Shown piece after piece: positions 16,241-25,700 of a stretch of 64,000 nucleotides of DNA. A program made the translations under genes and the position numbers. The notes beneath the pieces were generated by a model. That model was given only the letters and a program-made list of their open reading frames with translations, had not been told where the DNA came from and made no database searches. The stretch spans positions 373,022 through 437,021 of the forward strand of contig NZ_KB903833.1 in NCBI RefSeq assembly GCF_000379825.1, read 5' to 3'. This stretch comes from Longispora albida DSM 44784. Lineage in GTDB: Bacteria > Actinomycetota > Actinomycetes > Mycobacteriales > Micromonosporaceae. How positions within the stretch are numbered: position 1 is the first letter of the stretch; each line of letters starts with the position of its first letter.

Positions 16241-17326
16241 CTAAGAATCAAAAACTTCTTCGCGGGCTGCGTCTACCGCTGTGAGCAGGGCGCCGTGGAG
16301 GACGGGTTCCTCGGGGACGGCCGAGATGACGACCTGGGGGTCGATGATCGGGGCGATGGCCCGGACCTCGCGGCGGACCAGCTCGGCCAGCTCGGAGCCG
16401 CCTTCGCGTGCGATGGTGCCGCCCAGGACGACCAGGCTCGGGTCGAGGACGACGCAGGTTGCCGCCACGCCCAGCGCCAGGCGGCGGGCCAGCTCGGCCT
16501 TGTCGGTGACACCCGCGACGGCTTCGGCGCCGACGAGCCGCTGGAACGCGCCCTGCTCGCGGAGGGACTCGCCGTGCGGGAGATCGACACCGGGTACGGG
16601 GAGGTAGCCGATCTCGCCGGCCGCGCCGGTCACGCCCCGGTGCAGCCTGCCGCCGATCATGGAGGCGAGCCCGACGCCCCGGTCCACCCAGACGAGGGCG
16701 AAGTCCTCGGTACCGACGGCGGCGCCCAGGCGGGACTCGGCGACGGCTGCCAGGTTCACGTCGTTCTCGAAGCCGACGGCGACGCCGAGGTCCTCGCGGA
16801 GGGCTGCGAGGAGGCCGCGCTGCCAGTGCGGGAGGTCCCAGGCGAAGGACAGGTCGCCGGTGGCCGGGTCGACAAGGCCGGGGGTGCCGAGCACGACGCG
16901 TCGCAAACGCGACAGCGGGGCGTCGCCGAGCGCCTTGGTGACCGCCTCGTGCACCACGCCGACCGGGTCGTCGGCGTCGCGGGTCGACATGGTCACCTGG
17001 CCGACGATCTTGCCGGTGATGTCTGCGGCCGCGGCGATGACCCTGGTCGGGCCGATGTCGGCGCCCACGACGAAGGCCGCGTCCGGTACCAGCGCGTAGA
17101 GCAGGGCGTTCGGGCCGCGCCCGCCGGCCTGGGAACCGACGTGCTCGACGAGGCCGCGCTGTTCGAGGCGTTCGACGAGCTGTGATGCGGTGACCTTCGA
17201 CAGCCCTGTAAACTCTCCTAACTGAGCCCGGGTGAGGGGGCCGTGGGCCAGGAGCAGTTCGAGCGCTGCGCGGTCGTTGAGCGCGCGGAGCAGGCGGGGC
17301 GTGCCTGGGCGTCGGCCTGGACTCAT
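16241..17326 (-). CDS. ROK-family transcriptional repressor
   Basis: 361 residues. A winged helix at about 15-75 (LTRAQLGEFTGLSKVTASQLV) precedes a ROK sugar-kinase-like domain with VGADIGPT and GAAGEIGYLPV. The cysteine-rich zinc motif CxCGxxGC found in many ROK proteins is absent (the region reads LPHGESLREQGAFQRL), so sugar binding may differ. It is divergent from nagZ with a perfect operator-like palindrome between them. Control of nagZ and of itself by an amino sugar is the inference. Confidence 0.88.
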   Translation of the reverse strand: MSPGRRPGTPRLLRALNDRAALELLLAHGPLTRAQLGEFTGLSKVTASQLVERLEQRGLVEHVGSQAGGRGPNALLYALVPDAAFVVGADIGPTRVIAAAADITGKIVGQVTMSTRDADDPVGVVHEAVTKALGDAPLSRLRRVVLGTPGLVDPATGDLSFAWDLPHWQRGLLAALREDLGVAVGFENDVNLAAVAESRLGAAVGTEDFALVWVDRGVGLASMIGGRLHRGVTGAAGEIGYLPVPGVDLPHGESLREQGAFQRLVGAEAVAGVTDKAELARRLALGVAATCVVLDPSLVVLGGTIAREGGSELAELVRREVRAIAPIIDPQVVISAVPEEPVLHGALLTAVDAAREEVFDS

Positions 17327-17348
17327 GCTGTTGTTGTCCTCTAGTCTT

Positions 17349-17363
17349 TAGGAAAGTTTCCTA
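17349..17363. promoter_or_regulatory. ROK-type operator between the ROK gene and nagZ
   Basis: TAGGAAAGTTTCCTA is a perfect 7-1-7 palindrome. GGAAA-TTTCC palindromes of this form are typical of ROK-controlled sugar genes in actinobacteria. It lies 22 bases from the ROK start and 67 from nagZ, so it could control both. Confidence 0.75.
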
Positions 17364-17429
17364 TTAGATACCGCACCGTGAGAGAGTACGGACAGCTTAC
17401 GGTGAGCCAGCGAAAGGACACCCCAGGGC

Positions 17430-18884
17430 ATGACTGACCCCGTACTGCGCAGGCTCGCCCTCGGCACCATACTTCCAGCCTTTCCCGGCACCGTCGCACC
17501 GTCGTGGGCCACCAGGCTGCTACGGGAAGGCCTGGCCGGCTATACCCTCTTCGGCTACAACATCGCCGATCAGGCCCAGCTCGCAACACTCGTCGCGCAG
17601 CTGCGTGACGCCCGGCCCGACTGCCTGCTCGCTCTCGACGAGGAAGGCGGGGACGTCACCCGGCTGTCTTACCACGAGGGCAGCCCCTACCCGGGCAACG
17701 CCGCGCTCGGCGCGGCCGACGACCCGGAGCTGACCTGGGCGACGTACCAGGGGATCGGGCTCGACCTGGCCTCGGTGGGGATCAACGTCAACTACGCGCC
17801 GACGGTCGACGTGAACACGGCCGACGAGAACCCGGTGATCGGTACCCGGTCGTTCGGGGCTGACCCGGCGCTCGTGGCGCGGCATACGGCTGCCGCGGTG
17901 GCTGGGTTGCAGTCGGCGGGCGTGGCGGGGTGCGCGAAGCACTTCCCGGGGCACGGCGCGACTGTCGCGGACTCGCATCTGGAACTGCCGACCATCGCCG
18001 ACTCGCTGAGCGTGGTGCGGAGCCGGGACCTGCCGCCGTTCGAGGCGGCGATCGCCGCCGGGATCCGCATGATCATGACGGCTCACATCCGCGTACCGGA
18101 GCTGACCGGGGACGCGCCAGCGACGGCGAGCAGCCGGGTGCTGGTGGACCTGCTGCGCGACGAGCTGGGATTCAAGGGCGCCGTGGTGACCGACGCGCTG
18201 GAGATGCGCGGGGCGAGCGGCGCGATCGGGCAGCCGGAGGCCGCCGTGCGGGCGCTGCTGGCAGGTGCTGACCTGCTGTGCCTGGGCGCGGAGATCGACG
18301 AGGCGCTCGTGGAGGGCGTGACCGCCGGGATCATCGAGGCTGTCGAGAGCGGACGGCTGCCGGCCGCCCGGCTGGAGGAGGCCGTGGCGCGCGGGGTCGC
18401 CGCCGGGGCCGGGCTGGTGCCGCTGCGCTCGGAGAAGCCGGAGTTCGTCCGGGAGGCCATCCGCACGGCGGCGCGGCTGGCCGTGCGGGTCGAGGGTTCG
18501 CTGCCGCAGCTGCGGGAGCCGCTGCTCGTGCAGCTCGGATCCGAGGCCAACATCGCGGTCGGGACCGTGCCGTGGGGGCTGCCGCTGGACGGGGAGCTGG
18601 TGACGGTGCCGATGGGGGCCGAGGCGTACACCGGGCCGTCGGCCGACGACCTCGCCGCAGCCGCCGGAGACCGGGACATCGTGGTCGTCGGGCGCGACAC
18701 GCACCGGTGGCCGCACGCCAAGGCGCTGATCGAGGCCCTGGCCGCCCGGCACCCGGGTGTCGTGCTCGTCGAGATGGGCTGGCCGTCGAGCTGGCGGCCG
18801 GCGGGGATCTCGGCGTTCGTGAGCACGTACGGGGCCAGCCGGGCCAACGGGTTCGCGGCCGTGGAGGCGTTGCGGGGGGCTTGA
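17430..18884 (+). CDS. nagZ: Glycoside hydrolase family 3 beta-N-acetylhexosaminidase
   Basis: 484 residues. The NagZ-specific motif KHFPGHGATVADSH is seen (K170, H175, with D181/H183 as the acid/base dyad), and the nucleophile Asp is in VVTDALEMRG (D255). A C-terminal alpha/beta domain is present, as in Gram-positive NagZ. The enzyme removes GlcNAc from muropeptides or chitin oligomers. No signal peptide is visible, so it acts in the cytoplasm. The divergent ROK repressor and the palindrome between the two point to amino-sugar-responsive expression. Confidence 0.92.
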   Translation: MTDPVLRRLALGTILPAFPGTVAPSWATRLLREGLAGYTLFGYNIADQAQLATLVAQLRDARPDCLLALDEEGGDVTRLSYHEGSPYPGNAALGAADDPELTWATYQGIGLDLASVGINVNYAPTVDVNTADENPVIGTRSFGADPALVARHTAAAVAGLQSAGVAGCAKHFPGHGATVADSHLELPTIADSLSVVRSRDLPPFEAAIAAGIRMIMTAHIRVPELTGDAPATASSRVLVDLLRDELGFKGAVVTDALEMRGASGAIGQPEAAVRALLAGADLLCLGAEIDEALVEGVTAGIIEAVESGRLPAARLEEAVARGVAAGAGLVPLRSEKPEFVREAIRTAARLAVRVEGSLPQLREPLLVQLGSEANIAVGTVPWGLPLDGELVTVPMGAEAYTGPSADDLAAAAGDRDIVVVGRDTHRWPHAKALIEALAARHPGVVLVEMGWPSSWRPAGISAFVSTYGASRANGFAAVEALRGA

Positions 18885-18908
18885 ACGCTCGCGGCTGAGG
18901 TACCGGAT

Positions 18909-18944
18909 AAGGGGTTTGCTCTTGGGGGAGCAGGCCCCTTTTCG
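18909..18944 (+). terminator. Terminator after nagZ
   Basis: AAGGGGTTTGCTC pairs with GAGCAGGCCCCTT through 11 Watson-Crick and 2 G-U pairs and is followed by TTC. Confidence 0.75.
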
Positions 18945-18966
18945 CGTGGCAGGAGCGGTGGAGTCT

Positions 18967-18982
18967 AATGGTCTAGACCATT
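18967..18982. promoter_or_regulatory. HutC/GntR-type operator (DasR- or PhnF-like)
   Basis: AATGGTCTAGACCATT is a perfect 16-base palindrome. Its core TGGTCTAGACCA matches DasR sites (ACTGGTCTAGACCACT) and also resembles PhnF sites. It lies about 98 bases before the start of the FAD oxidoreductase gene and just after the nagZ terminator. Confidence 0.8.
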
Positions 18983-19079
18983 TGAGCTGTGAACTTCACC
19001 AGCGGGACATCCGCGGGACAGCGCGAGGACATCCCGCGCCGCGAGGGTCGGGCTCACTGAACCACTGTGAGGAGGGGCG

Positions 19080-20186
19080 ATGCGGATCGTCATCGCGGGT
19101 GGCGGGGTCCTCGGGACCATGCACGCCTGGCAGGCCATCGAACGCGGCCACGAGGTCGTCCACGTCGAACGGGAGGCGGAGGCGCGCGGCGCCTCCGTCC
19201 GCAACTTCGGCCTGATCTGGGTGAGCGGGCGGCTCGGCGGACCCGACGTCAGCACCGCGCTGCGCGCCAGGGAGCTGTGGGAGGCCATCGGGGCGAAGGT
19301 GCCGGGGGTCGGGTTCCGGGCGGCAGGGTCGCTGACCGTGTGCCGGACCGAAGCCGAGGTGGCGGTCGCCGAGGCGGCCCTGAAGGAACCGTCGGCCGGA
19401 GTCCGCGGGCTGCGGCTGCTGTCGCGGGCTGACGCCCGGGCGCTGAACCCCGCGCTGGGTGGCGAGTTCCTGGCGGCCCTGCACTGTGAGCGCGACGCGG
19501 CCGTGGAGTCGCGGGTCGCCCTGCCCGCGCTGCGGGAGCACATGCTGGCGAGCGGAAGGTACACCTGGCTGCCGGGGCGGGAGGTGCGCGAGGTGGGGAC
19601 CGGGTTCGTCCGGGACGACCACGGGGACGTGCACCGTGGCGACCAGGTCGTGCTGGCGACCGGCGCGTGGCTCGGCGGGCTCGTGCGGGAACTGGCTCCC
19701 GAGCTGCCGGTGCGGAAGGTACGGCTCCAGATGGCCCAGACAGCGCCGCTGGACGTGCCGCTGACGACGGCCGTGGCGGACGGCGACAGCTTCCGCTACT
19801 ACCCGTTCTACCAGTCGTCCCTTCTGGACGGTCAGGCCCAGGCCGAGGTGGCCGCCGAGCACAAGATGCAGCTGCTGATGGTGCAGCGGCTCGACGGCGG
19901 GCTGACGATCGGGGACACGCACGAGTACGAGCACCCGTTCGGGTTCGATGTCGTGGAGCAGCCGTACGACCATCTGGTGGAGGTCGCTTCGGAACTACTG
20001 GGGCGGCCGTTGCCTCGCGTTGTGCGGCGGTGGGCCGGCGTGTACGCGCAGTGCCTCGACCCGGCTGCCGTGCTGCACCGGTCGGAGCCGCTGGACGGCG
20101 TGTGGCTCGTGACCGGGCCTGGCGGGCGCGGCATGACCGGCTCGCCGGCGATGGCGGAGGCCACGGCGGAACAGGCGGGGTGGTGA
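19080..20186 (+). CDS. FAD-dependent oxidoreductase of the phosphonate-associated (TIGR03364/PbfD-like) type
   Basis: 368 residues, DAO family. An N-terminal dinucleotide fold MRIVIAGGGVLG is followed by ERGHEVVHVERE, and a second FAD-contact segment appears near the C-terminus, LVTGPGGRGMTGSP. GGAGGGG sits 4 bases before the ATG. Homologues are recurrent in phosphonate-catabolism loci, where some oxidise N-methylated aminoethylphosphonate. The next gene is a phosphonatase-like HAD hydrolase, which supports this setting. No phosphonate transporter is in the window. The specific substrate is inference. Confidence 0.82.
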   Translation: MRIVIAGGGVLGTMHAWQAIERGHEVVHVEREAEARGASVRNFGLIWVSGRLGGPDVSTALRARELWEAIGAKVPGVGFRAAGSLTVCRTEAEVAVAEAALKEPSAGVRGLRLLSRADARALNPALGGEFLAALHCERDAAVESRVALPALREHMLASGRYTWLPGREVREVGTGFVRDDHGDVHRGDQVVLATGAWLGGLVRELAPELPVRKVRLQMAQTAPLDVPLTTAVADGDSFRYYPFYQSSLLDGQAQAEVAAEHKMQLLMVQRLDGGLTIGDTHEYEHPFGFDVVEQPYDHLVEVASELLGRPLPRVVRRWAGVYAQCLDPAAVLHRSEPLDGVWLVTGPGGRGMTGSPAMAEATAEQAGW

Positions 20187-20188
20187 CC

Positions 20189-20827
20189 ATGGAGCTTGTG
20201 GTCTTCGACATGGCCGGGACGACCGTGGCCGACGACGGGCTGGTGGTCGAGGCGTTCAGGGCTGCGCTGCCGGGCCACACGGAGGAACAGGTCGCCTACG
20301 TCGAGCGGACGATGGGCGAATCGAAGATCTCCGTCTTCCGGGCCCTGCTGGGCGAGGAGGCTGCCGCCCAGGCCGCGAACCTGGCGTTCGAGGCGGCTTA
20401 CGACGCGCTGGTACGGGATGGGCGCGCCGCCACCATCCCCGGAGCTGCCGGGGTGATCGCCGAGCTGCGGGAGGCTGGCGTCAAGGTCGCGCTGACGACC
20501 GGGTTCGCCCGGCCCACGGCGGACGCGATCCTGCGGGCCCTGGGGTGGGAGACGATCGCCGACCTGACGCTGACGCCGGGTGAGGCGGGACGCGGGCGGC
20601 CGTACCCGGACATGGTCCTGACAGCGGTGCTGCGGCTGGGCGTCGAGGACGTCCGGCGCGTGGCCGTCTTCGGCGACACCACTTCGGATGTACTCAGTGG
20701 ACTGCGCGCGGGTGCTGGCGTGGTCGGCGGCGTGCTGACCGGGGCACACGACGCGGAGACGCTGCGGGCGGCCGGGGCCGGGTACGTGCTGGGGTCGGTG
20801 CGTGAGGTGCCGGGGCTGGTGCTGTGA
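20189..20827 (+). CDS. Phosphonatase-like HAD hydrolase
   Basis: 212 residues. HAD motif I is DMAGTTV, the form seen in phosphonoacetaldehyde hydrolase relatives; motif II is TTGFAR; the terminal motif is FGDTTSD. It follows the FAD oxidoreductase by 2 bases. A GTG at 20183 would overlap the previous stop in the GTGA manner common in this genome; the ATG at 20189 gives the family's usual start MELVVFDMAG. Such genes accompany TIGR03364 oxidoreductases. Whether C-P bonds are cleaved is unproven, since the Schiff-base lysine cannot be assigned with confidence. Confidence 0.85.
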   Translation: MELVVFDMAGTTVADDGLVVEAFRAALPGHTEEQVAYVERTMGESKISVFRALLGEEAAAQAANLAFEAAYDALVRDGRAATIPGAAGVIAELREAGVKVALTTGFARPTADAILRALGWETIADLTLTPGEAGRGRPYPDMVLTAVLRLGVEDVRRVAVFGDTTSDVLSGLRAGAGVVGGVLTGAHDAETLRAAGAGYVLGSVREVPGLVL

Positions 20828-20832
20828 TTGCG

Positions 20833-20872
20833 TGGGACCCCTCATGTCGCCCAGGCGACATGAGGGGTCCCA
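20833..20872. terminator. Perfect palindrome and terminator, second copy of the repeated element
   Basis: TGGGACCCCTCATGTCGCC and its reverse complement are separated by 2 bases, 5 bases after the HAD stop and 12 bases before the convergent SRPBCC stop. The arm is the same as in the palindrome at 7283-7320. Confidence 0.88.
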
Positions 20873-20884
20873 CGATCTTGGTCC

Positions 20885-21292
20885 TCAGGCCAGGAAGGCT
20901 GCCAGGCCGTCCATGAGCATGCCGGAGCCCTCCTCGGCCATGTCGCGCTCCTCGGCGGTGGCGAGTACCTGGCTGACCGTCGCGTGCGCCCTGCCGTCCA
21001 CCTCGGACAGGGTCAGCGTCATGGCGGCGGGGGCCGCACCGGGGATGTCCATCGTGAGGGTCAGGCGCTCGCCGGGGACCACCTCGCGGTACGAGCCCGA
21101 CATCGGGAACGGGCCCGCGTCGGGGATCAGCATCGTCGCCTGCCACGCGCCACCCTCGCGGACGTCCATCGTGACGGAACCGGGTACGGCGCTGGCCCAC
21201 TGCTCGTACTGGTGCGGGGTCGTCCACGCCTCCCAGACGACCTGGGCGGGGACGTCGAAGGTGCGGGTGAGGGTGTAGGCGTACTCGGTCAT
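20885..21292 (-). CDS. SRPBCC (AHSA1-like) domain protein
   Basis: 135 residues forming one START-like domain: YTLTRTFDVPAQVVWEAWTTPHQYEQW at the N-terminus, a central FPMSGSYREVVPGERLTLTM, and a C-terminal helix ending MLMDGLAAFLA. Members bind hydrophobic ligands or act as stress co-chaperones. The ligand is not deducible. Monocistronic; it shares the terminator palindrome with the convergent HAD gene. Confidence 0.85.
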   Translation of the reverse strand: MTEYAYTLTRTFDVPAQVVWEAWTTPHQYEQWASAVPGSVTMDVREGGAWQATMLIPDAGPFPMSGSYREVVPGERLTLTMDIPGAAPAAMTLTLSEVDGRAHATVSQVLATAEERDMAEEGSGMLMDGLAAFLA

Positions 21293-21403
21293 CGCTGGGC
21301 TCCCTGGGGGTTTGTTCCTGCCGCGTTCCTGTCGTCAGTACAGACCGGGGTGGGAGCGGGAAATCATCGGTGCGGGGAAAGAATTTTCTGGGGGCCGCAG
21401 GAG

Positions 21404-22165
21404 TCAGCCGTGGCGGCCGCTGATGAGTTCCTGGAGCCAGATCTTGCCCTTGATGACCGGGCGGCGGTAGCGGAGCTCGCGGCGCGTGGCGCGGGCCAGC
21501 TTCCGGGAGCCGGGCGTGTAGCGCCAGTGCGCCCACGGTGAACCGGGGCGGGCCAGGCGGATCGCGCCGAACGTCAGGAACGGGGGCACGAAGATCCCGA
21601 TCAGGCCGGTCCAGATCTTCCCCTTGAGCAGCGTGATCACGGCCAGCAGGCCGTTGATCAGGAGCGTGAGGATGATGACGAGCCGCGTCGCGCCCCTGCT
21701 GACCCCGCCGTCAGGGTTGTAGACGGTCACGTCCTCCAGGCCGAACGGCTTGATGCCGAGCAGGAGCAGGCCGGTCAGCGCCACGGCGACGAAGACAGCG
21801 TCGACGGAGGTGCGGCCCTGCTCGCTCCAGTACACGTCTTTCAGGTGCAGGATCAGGGCGAACTCGTCGAGGACGAGGGCGGTGCCGATGCCGAACAGCG
21901 CGGCGGCCGCCGAGAGCCAGGCCCGGTCGTCGTCGGAGATCGAGATGCCGGCGACGCCGCCGACGATCATGAACACGACGCCGAAGACGACGTGGTGGAT
22001 GTGCAGCCCACCCGGCCGCACGTTGCCCGGCCACCACTTCACCTGGGCGCGGATCATCCGCACGGACAGCCGGATGAAGGCGAACGCGAGGACGAGCGAC
22101 ACGAAGAAACAGAACAGCGGCAGCCTGCCGGTGTCGACGATCCGCTCGCGGAACCAGTCCCCCAT
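21404..22165 (-). CDS. Conserved actinobacterial integral membrane protein
   Basis: 253 residues with about six hydrophobic segments between residues 15 and 205 and a basic C-terminal tail of about 45 residues. The motif GGLHIHHVVFG after the first helix is conserved in actinobacterial homologues and suggests a metal- or substrate-binding His cluster at the membrane face. No enzymatic function is assigned. It is divergent from the small lipoprotein gene. Confidence 0.75.
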   Translation of the reverse strand: MGDWFRERIVDTGRLPLFCFFVSLVLAFAFIRLSVRMIRAQVKWWPGNVRPGGLHIHHVVFGVVFMIVGGVAGISISDDDRAWLSAAAALFGIGTALVLDEFALILHLKDVYWSEQGRTSVDAVFVAVALTGLLLLGIKPFGLEDVTVYNPDGGVSRGATRLVIILTLLINGLLAVITLLKGKIWTGLIGIFVPPFLTFGAIRLARPGSPWAHWRYTPGSRKLARATRRELRYRRPVIKGKIWLQELISGRHG

Positions 22166-22290
22166 TGCCCTATCGTGCCTGGGCGAGTGGGGCCGCCGTC
22201 GGGAATTAGGCCGGGCGGGTGCTGGGCGGTGCCCCCACGGAGTTGCGAAGATCAGGGATCATGAGGGGACCAACCCCTCGAGGAGCGTGC

Positions 22291-22695
22291 ATGACGGCTC
22301 GGCGTCTGGTCATCCTGACCGTGGCAGCCCTGATCGTGTCCGGTTGTTCGTCCGGCCCTGCCCAGCGGGCCGAACGGCGGGAGAGTCACACCGAGTACGG
22401 GAGCGGATCCTCCTCGGACTACCGGCCTGGGAGCAGCGGATACGTCGTTCCCAGCCCTGGTACTTCTCCTACTGCTACTCCCAGTCCTACGCCTACCCCT
22501 TCGCCCAGCCCGACGGTGACGGAAGACGACGACGGGAGCAGCCTGATCACGCCACGGCCGGTGAAGACCACCACCAAGGCTGTGAGTGGCGGATCCACCG
22601 GTTCCACCGGGACCAAAGTCGGGACCGGGAGTACCGGGTCCGGGACGGGCAGCAAACCGGGTGGCAGTACTGGCGGCGGTAGCCGGCGGCGGTAA
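22291..22695 (+). CDS. Small low-complexity lipoprotein
   Basis: 134 residues. The signal peptide ends in the lipobox IVSGC (Cys about residue 20). The mature part has no recognisable domain. A Ser/Pro/Thr-rich stretch (about 55-85) is followed by Gly/Ser/Thr repeats (SGGSTGSTGT and similar) and a basic GGGSRRR tail, so it looks like an unstructured, surface-tethered spacer. The ATG at 22291 is preceded by AGGAG at 5 bases. A small stem, GAGGGG/CCCCTC, at 22263-22279 lies just before the ribosome site. It is convergent with the giant GDH gene. Confidence 0.72.
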   Translation: MTARRLVILTVAALIVSGCSSGPAQRAERRESHTEYGSGSSSDYRPGSSGYVVPSPGTSPTATPSPTPTPSPSPTVTEDDDGSSLITPRPVKTTTKAVSGGSTGSTGTKVGTGSTGSGTGSKPGGSTGGGSRRR

Positions 22696-22713
22696 GAGTC
22701 CGGCAGGTCAGGA

Positions 22714-22747
22714 AAAGGGGCGCCCGGGATTTCCCGGGCGCCCCTTT
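22714..22747. terminator. Bidirectional terminator between the lipoprotein and glutamate dehydrogenase genes
   Basis: AAAGGGGCGCCCGGGA pairs exactly with TCCCGGGCGCCCCTTT over a 2-base loop. A and T runs at the two ends suit termination from both sides. Confidence 0.9.
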
Positions 22748-22756
22748 CGTGTGGTG

Positions 22757-25700
22757 CTAGGCCGCTGAGGTGCGGACCAGGGTACGGATCTGGCGGAGAA
22801 GGACGGACAGCGCGGCCAGGTCGGCCCGCGAGTCGTCGAACTCGCCGATCGCGTTGCGCGCCCGGGCGATCGACGCCGCGTTGAACTGCTCCCACTGATC
22901 CGTGCGTTCCCCGGCCGGCAGGCTGGGGTCCCCGGTCGCCAGTACCTCGGCGGTCAGGGCGGCCAGGGCCGCGTACAGGTCGTAGCGCAGCGCCATCCGG
23001 GCCAGCGTCTGCCAGCGGTCCAGCCTCGGCAGGTGCGAGATCTTCGTCAGCAGCGCGTCGACCCGGAACCGCTCGGAGAGCACGAAGTACACCCCGGCGA
23101 CCTCGTCCAGCTCCCGGCCGGTGGCCAGCGCCGTCTCGACGATGTCGATCAGGCCGAAGCCGTACATGAGGCGGGTCGCCCAGTCGGCCAGGTCCTCCGA
23201 GATGCCCTTCCCCGTGAGGAACGCGGCGTGCGCGCGCAGCGAGTCCCGCTCGGCGCCCCGGAACAGCGTGCCGAGCTCGGGGAGGAGCTTGGTGACGCCG
23301 GGGCGGAGGCGGGCGATCTCACCCGGTACGTCGATGGGGATCCGGCGGTTCTGGACGAGCCAGCGGACGGCCCGGTCCATGAGGCGGCGGGCCTCCAGCA
23401 GGACCATCGTCTGGGTCTCGGTCGGCACCTGGTTGTCCAGGTCCTCCACGGCCCGCCAGAGCTCGCGCAGGCCGAAGACCTCACGGACCACGATGTACGC
23501 GCGGAGCACGTCGGCCGGGTCGACACCGGTCTCCTCCGCCGCGCGGTACACGAAGGAGATACCGCCACGGTTGACGACCTCGTTGACGAGGACGGTCGTG
23601 ACGATCTCCCGCCTCAGCGGGTGGTTGTGCATGTCGGCGGCGTAGCGCTCGCGCAGCGGCGTGGGGAAGTAGCCGGTGAGGACCTCGTTGGTCCACTCCT
23701 CGTCCGGGAGCGCGGACTCGTTGATCTCGTCTTCCAGGACGATCTTCGTGTACGCGAGCAGGACGGCGAACTCCGGCGAGGTGAGACCGAGGCCAGCGGC
23801 GTCGCGGGCGTCGAGTTCCTCCTCGGTGGGGAGCGCTTCGAGGTCGCGGATCAGGCGGCCGGAGCGTTCGAGGTCGGCGATCATGCGGCGGTGCACCGGC
23901 AGCAGCGAGTGCGTCTGCGCCCGGGCGTTGCCGAGAGCCGTGGCCTGGCCGTAGTTGTCGGCGAGGACCAGCTCTGCGACCTCGTCGGTCATCTCGGCGA
24001 GCAGGACGTTGCGCTCGGCGAGGTCCAGCTCGGCACGCTGCATGATCCCGTTCAGCAGGATCTTGATGTTGACCTCGTGGTCTGAGCAGTCCACACCGGC
24101 GGAGTTGTCGATCGCGTCGGTGTTGATCCGGCCGCCGGCCAGCGAGTACTCGATCCGGCCGCGCTGGGTCAGGCCCAGGTTGCCGCCCTCGCCGACGACC
24201 TTCGCCCTGACCTCCTTGCCGTTGATCCGGATCGCGTCGTTCGACTTGTCGCCGACGTCGAGGTGGGACTCGGCGGAAGCCTTGACGTAGGTGCCGATGC
24301 CGCCGTTCCAGAGCAGGTCGACGGGGGCCTTGAGGATGGCCTTCATCAGCTCGGGCGGAGACAGCTCCGTGATGGCCGGGTCGATGCCCAGGGCCGTGGC
24401 GGCCTCGGGAGAGATCGGGATCGACTTGGCCGTGCGGGGGTAGATGCCGCCGCCGGTGGAGATGAGCGAGCGGTTGTAGTCGTCCCACGAGGAGCGCGGG
24501 AGGTCGAACATCCGCTGGCGTTCCGCGAAGGAGGTCGCGGCGGTGGGGGTGGGGTCGATGAAGATGTGCCGGTGATCGAAGGCCGCGACCAGGCGGATGT
24601 GCTCGGAGAGCAGCATGCCGTTGCCGAAGACGTCACCGGACATGTCGCCGACACCGACGACCGTGAACTCCTCGCTCTGGGTGTCGTGGCCCATCTCGCG
24701 GAAGTGCCGCTTGACGGACTCCCAGGCACCCCGGGCGGTGATGCCCATCTTCTTGTGGTCGTACCCGGCCGAGCCGCCGGAGGCGAACGCGTCGCCCAGC
24801 CAGAAGCCGTAGGACTCCGAGATGCCGTTGGCCGTGTCGGAGAACGTGGCGGTGCCCTTGTCTGCGGCGACCACGAGGTACGGGTCGTCGCCGTCGTGGC
24901 GGACCACGTCGGCCGGGGGCACGATCTTGCCGGCGACCAGGTTGTCCGTCACGTCGAGCAGCGCGGAGATGAAGAGCTTGTAGCACTCCACGCCCTCGGC
25001 GAAGAACGCGTCGCGGTCGGCGGCGTTCGGGGCCTGCTTCAGGACGAAGCCGCCCTTCGAGCCGACGGGCACGATGACCGCGTTCTTGACCATCTGCGCC
25101 TTGACCAGGCCCAGGATCTCGGTACGGAAGTCCTCGCGCCGGTCGGACCAGCGCAGGCCGCCACGGGCCACGGCACCGAACCGCAGGTGCACGCCTTCGA
25201 GCCGGGGCGAGTACACCCAGATCTCGTACTTGGGGCGGGGCTGCGGCAGGTCAGGGATCGCCTCGGGGTTGAGCTTGAAGGCGACGTATGACTTGGGGCG
25301 GCCGGACGCGGAACGCTGGAAGAACGAGGTCCGCAGCGTCGCCTGGATGAGCGTGAGGAAGCTGCGGAGGATGCGGTCCTGGTCAAGGCTCGCGACCTGG
25401 TCCAGCTCGCCCTTCAGCGCCTGGACGAGCTCGGCGGCCTGCGAGTTGCGGGCATCCTCTGTCAGGCCGAGGCGCGGGTCGAACCGCGTCTCGAAGAGGG
25501 CGACGAGGAGCGTCGCGACGCCCGGGTAGGCGATGAAGGTCTCTTCCATGTACTCCTGGGAGAAGACCGTGCCGGCCTGGCGGAGGTACTTCGCGTACGC
25601 GCGGAGAACCACGACCTGGCGCCAGGACAGGCCGGCCGCGAGGACGAGCTGGTTGAAGCCGTCGACCTCGGCCTCGCCGTACCAGGTGGCCTGGAACGCG

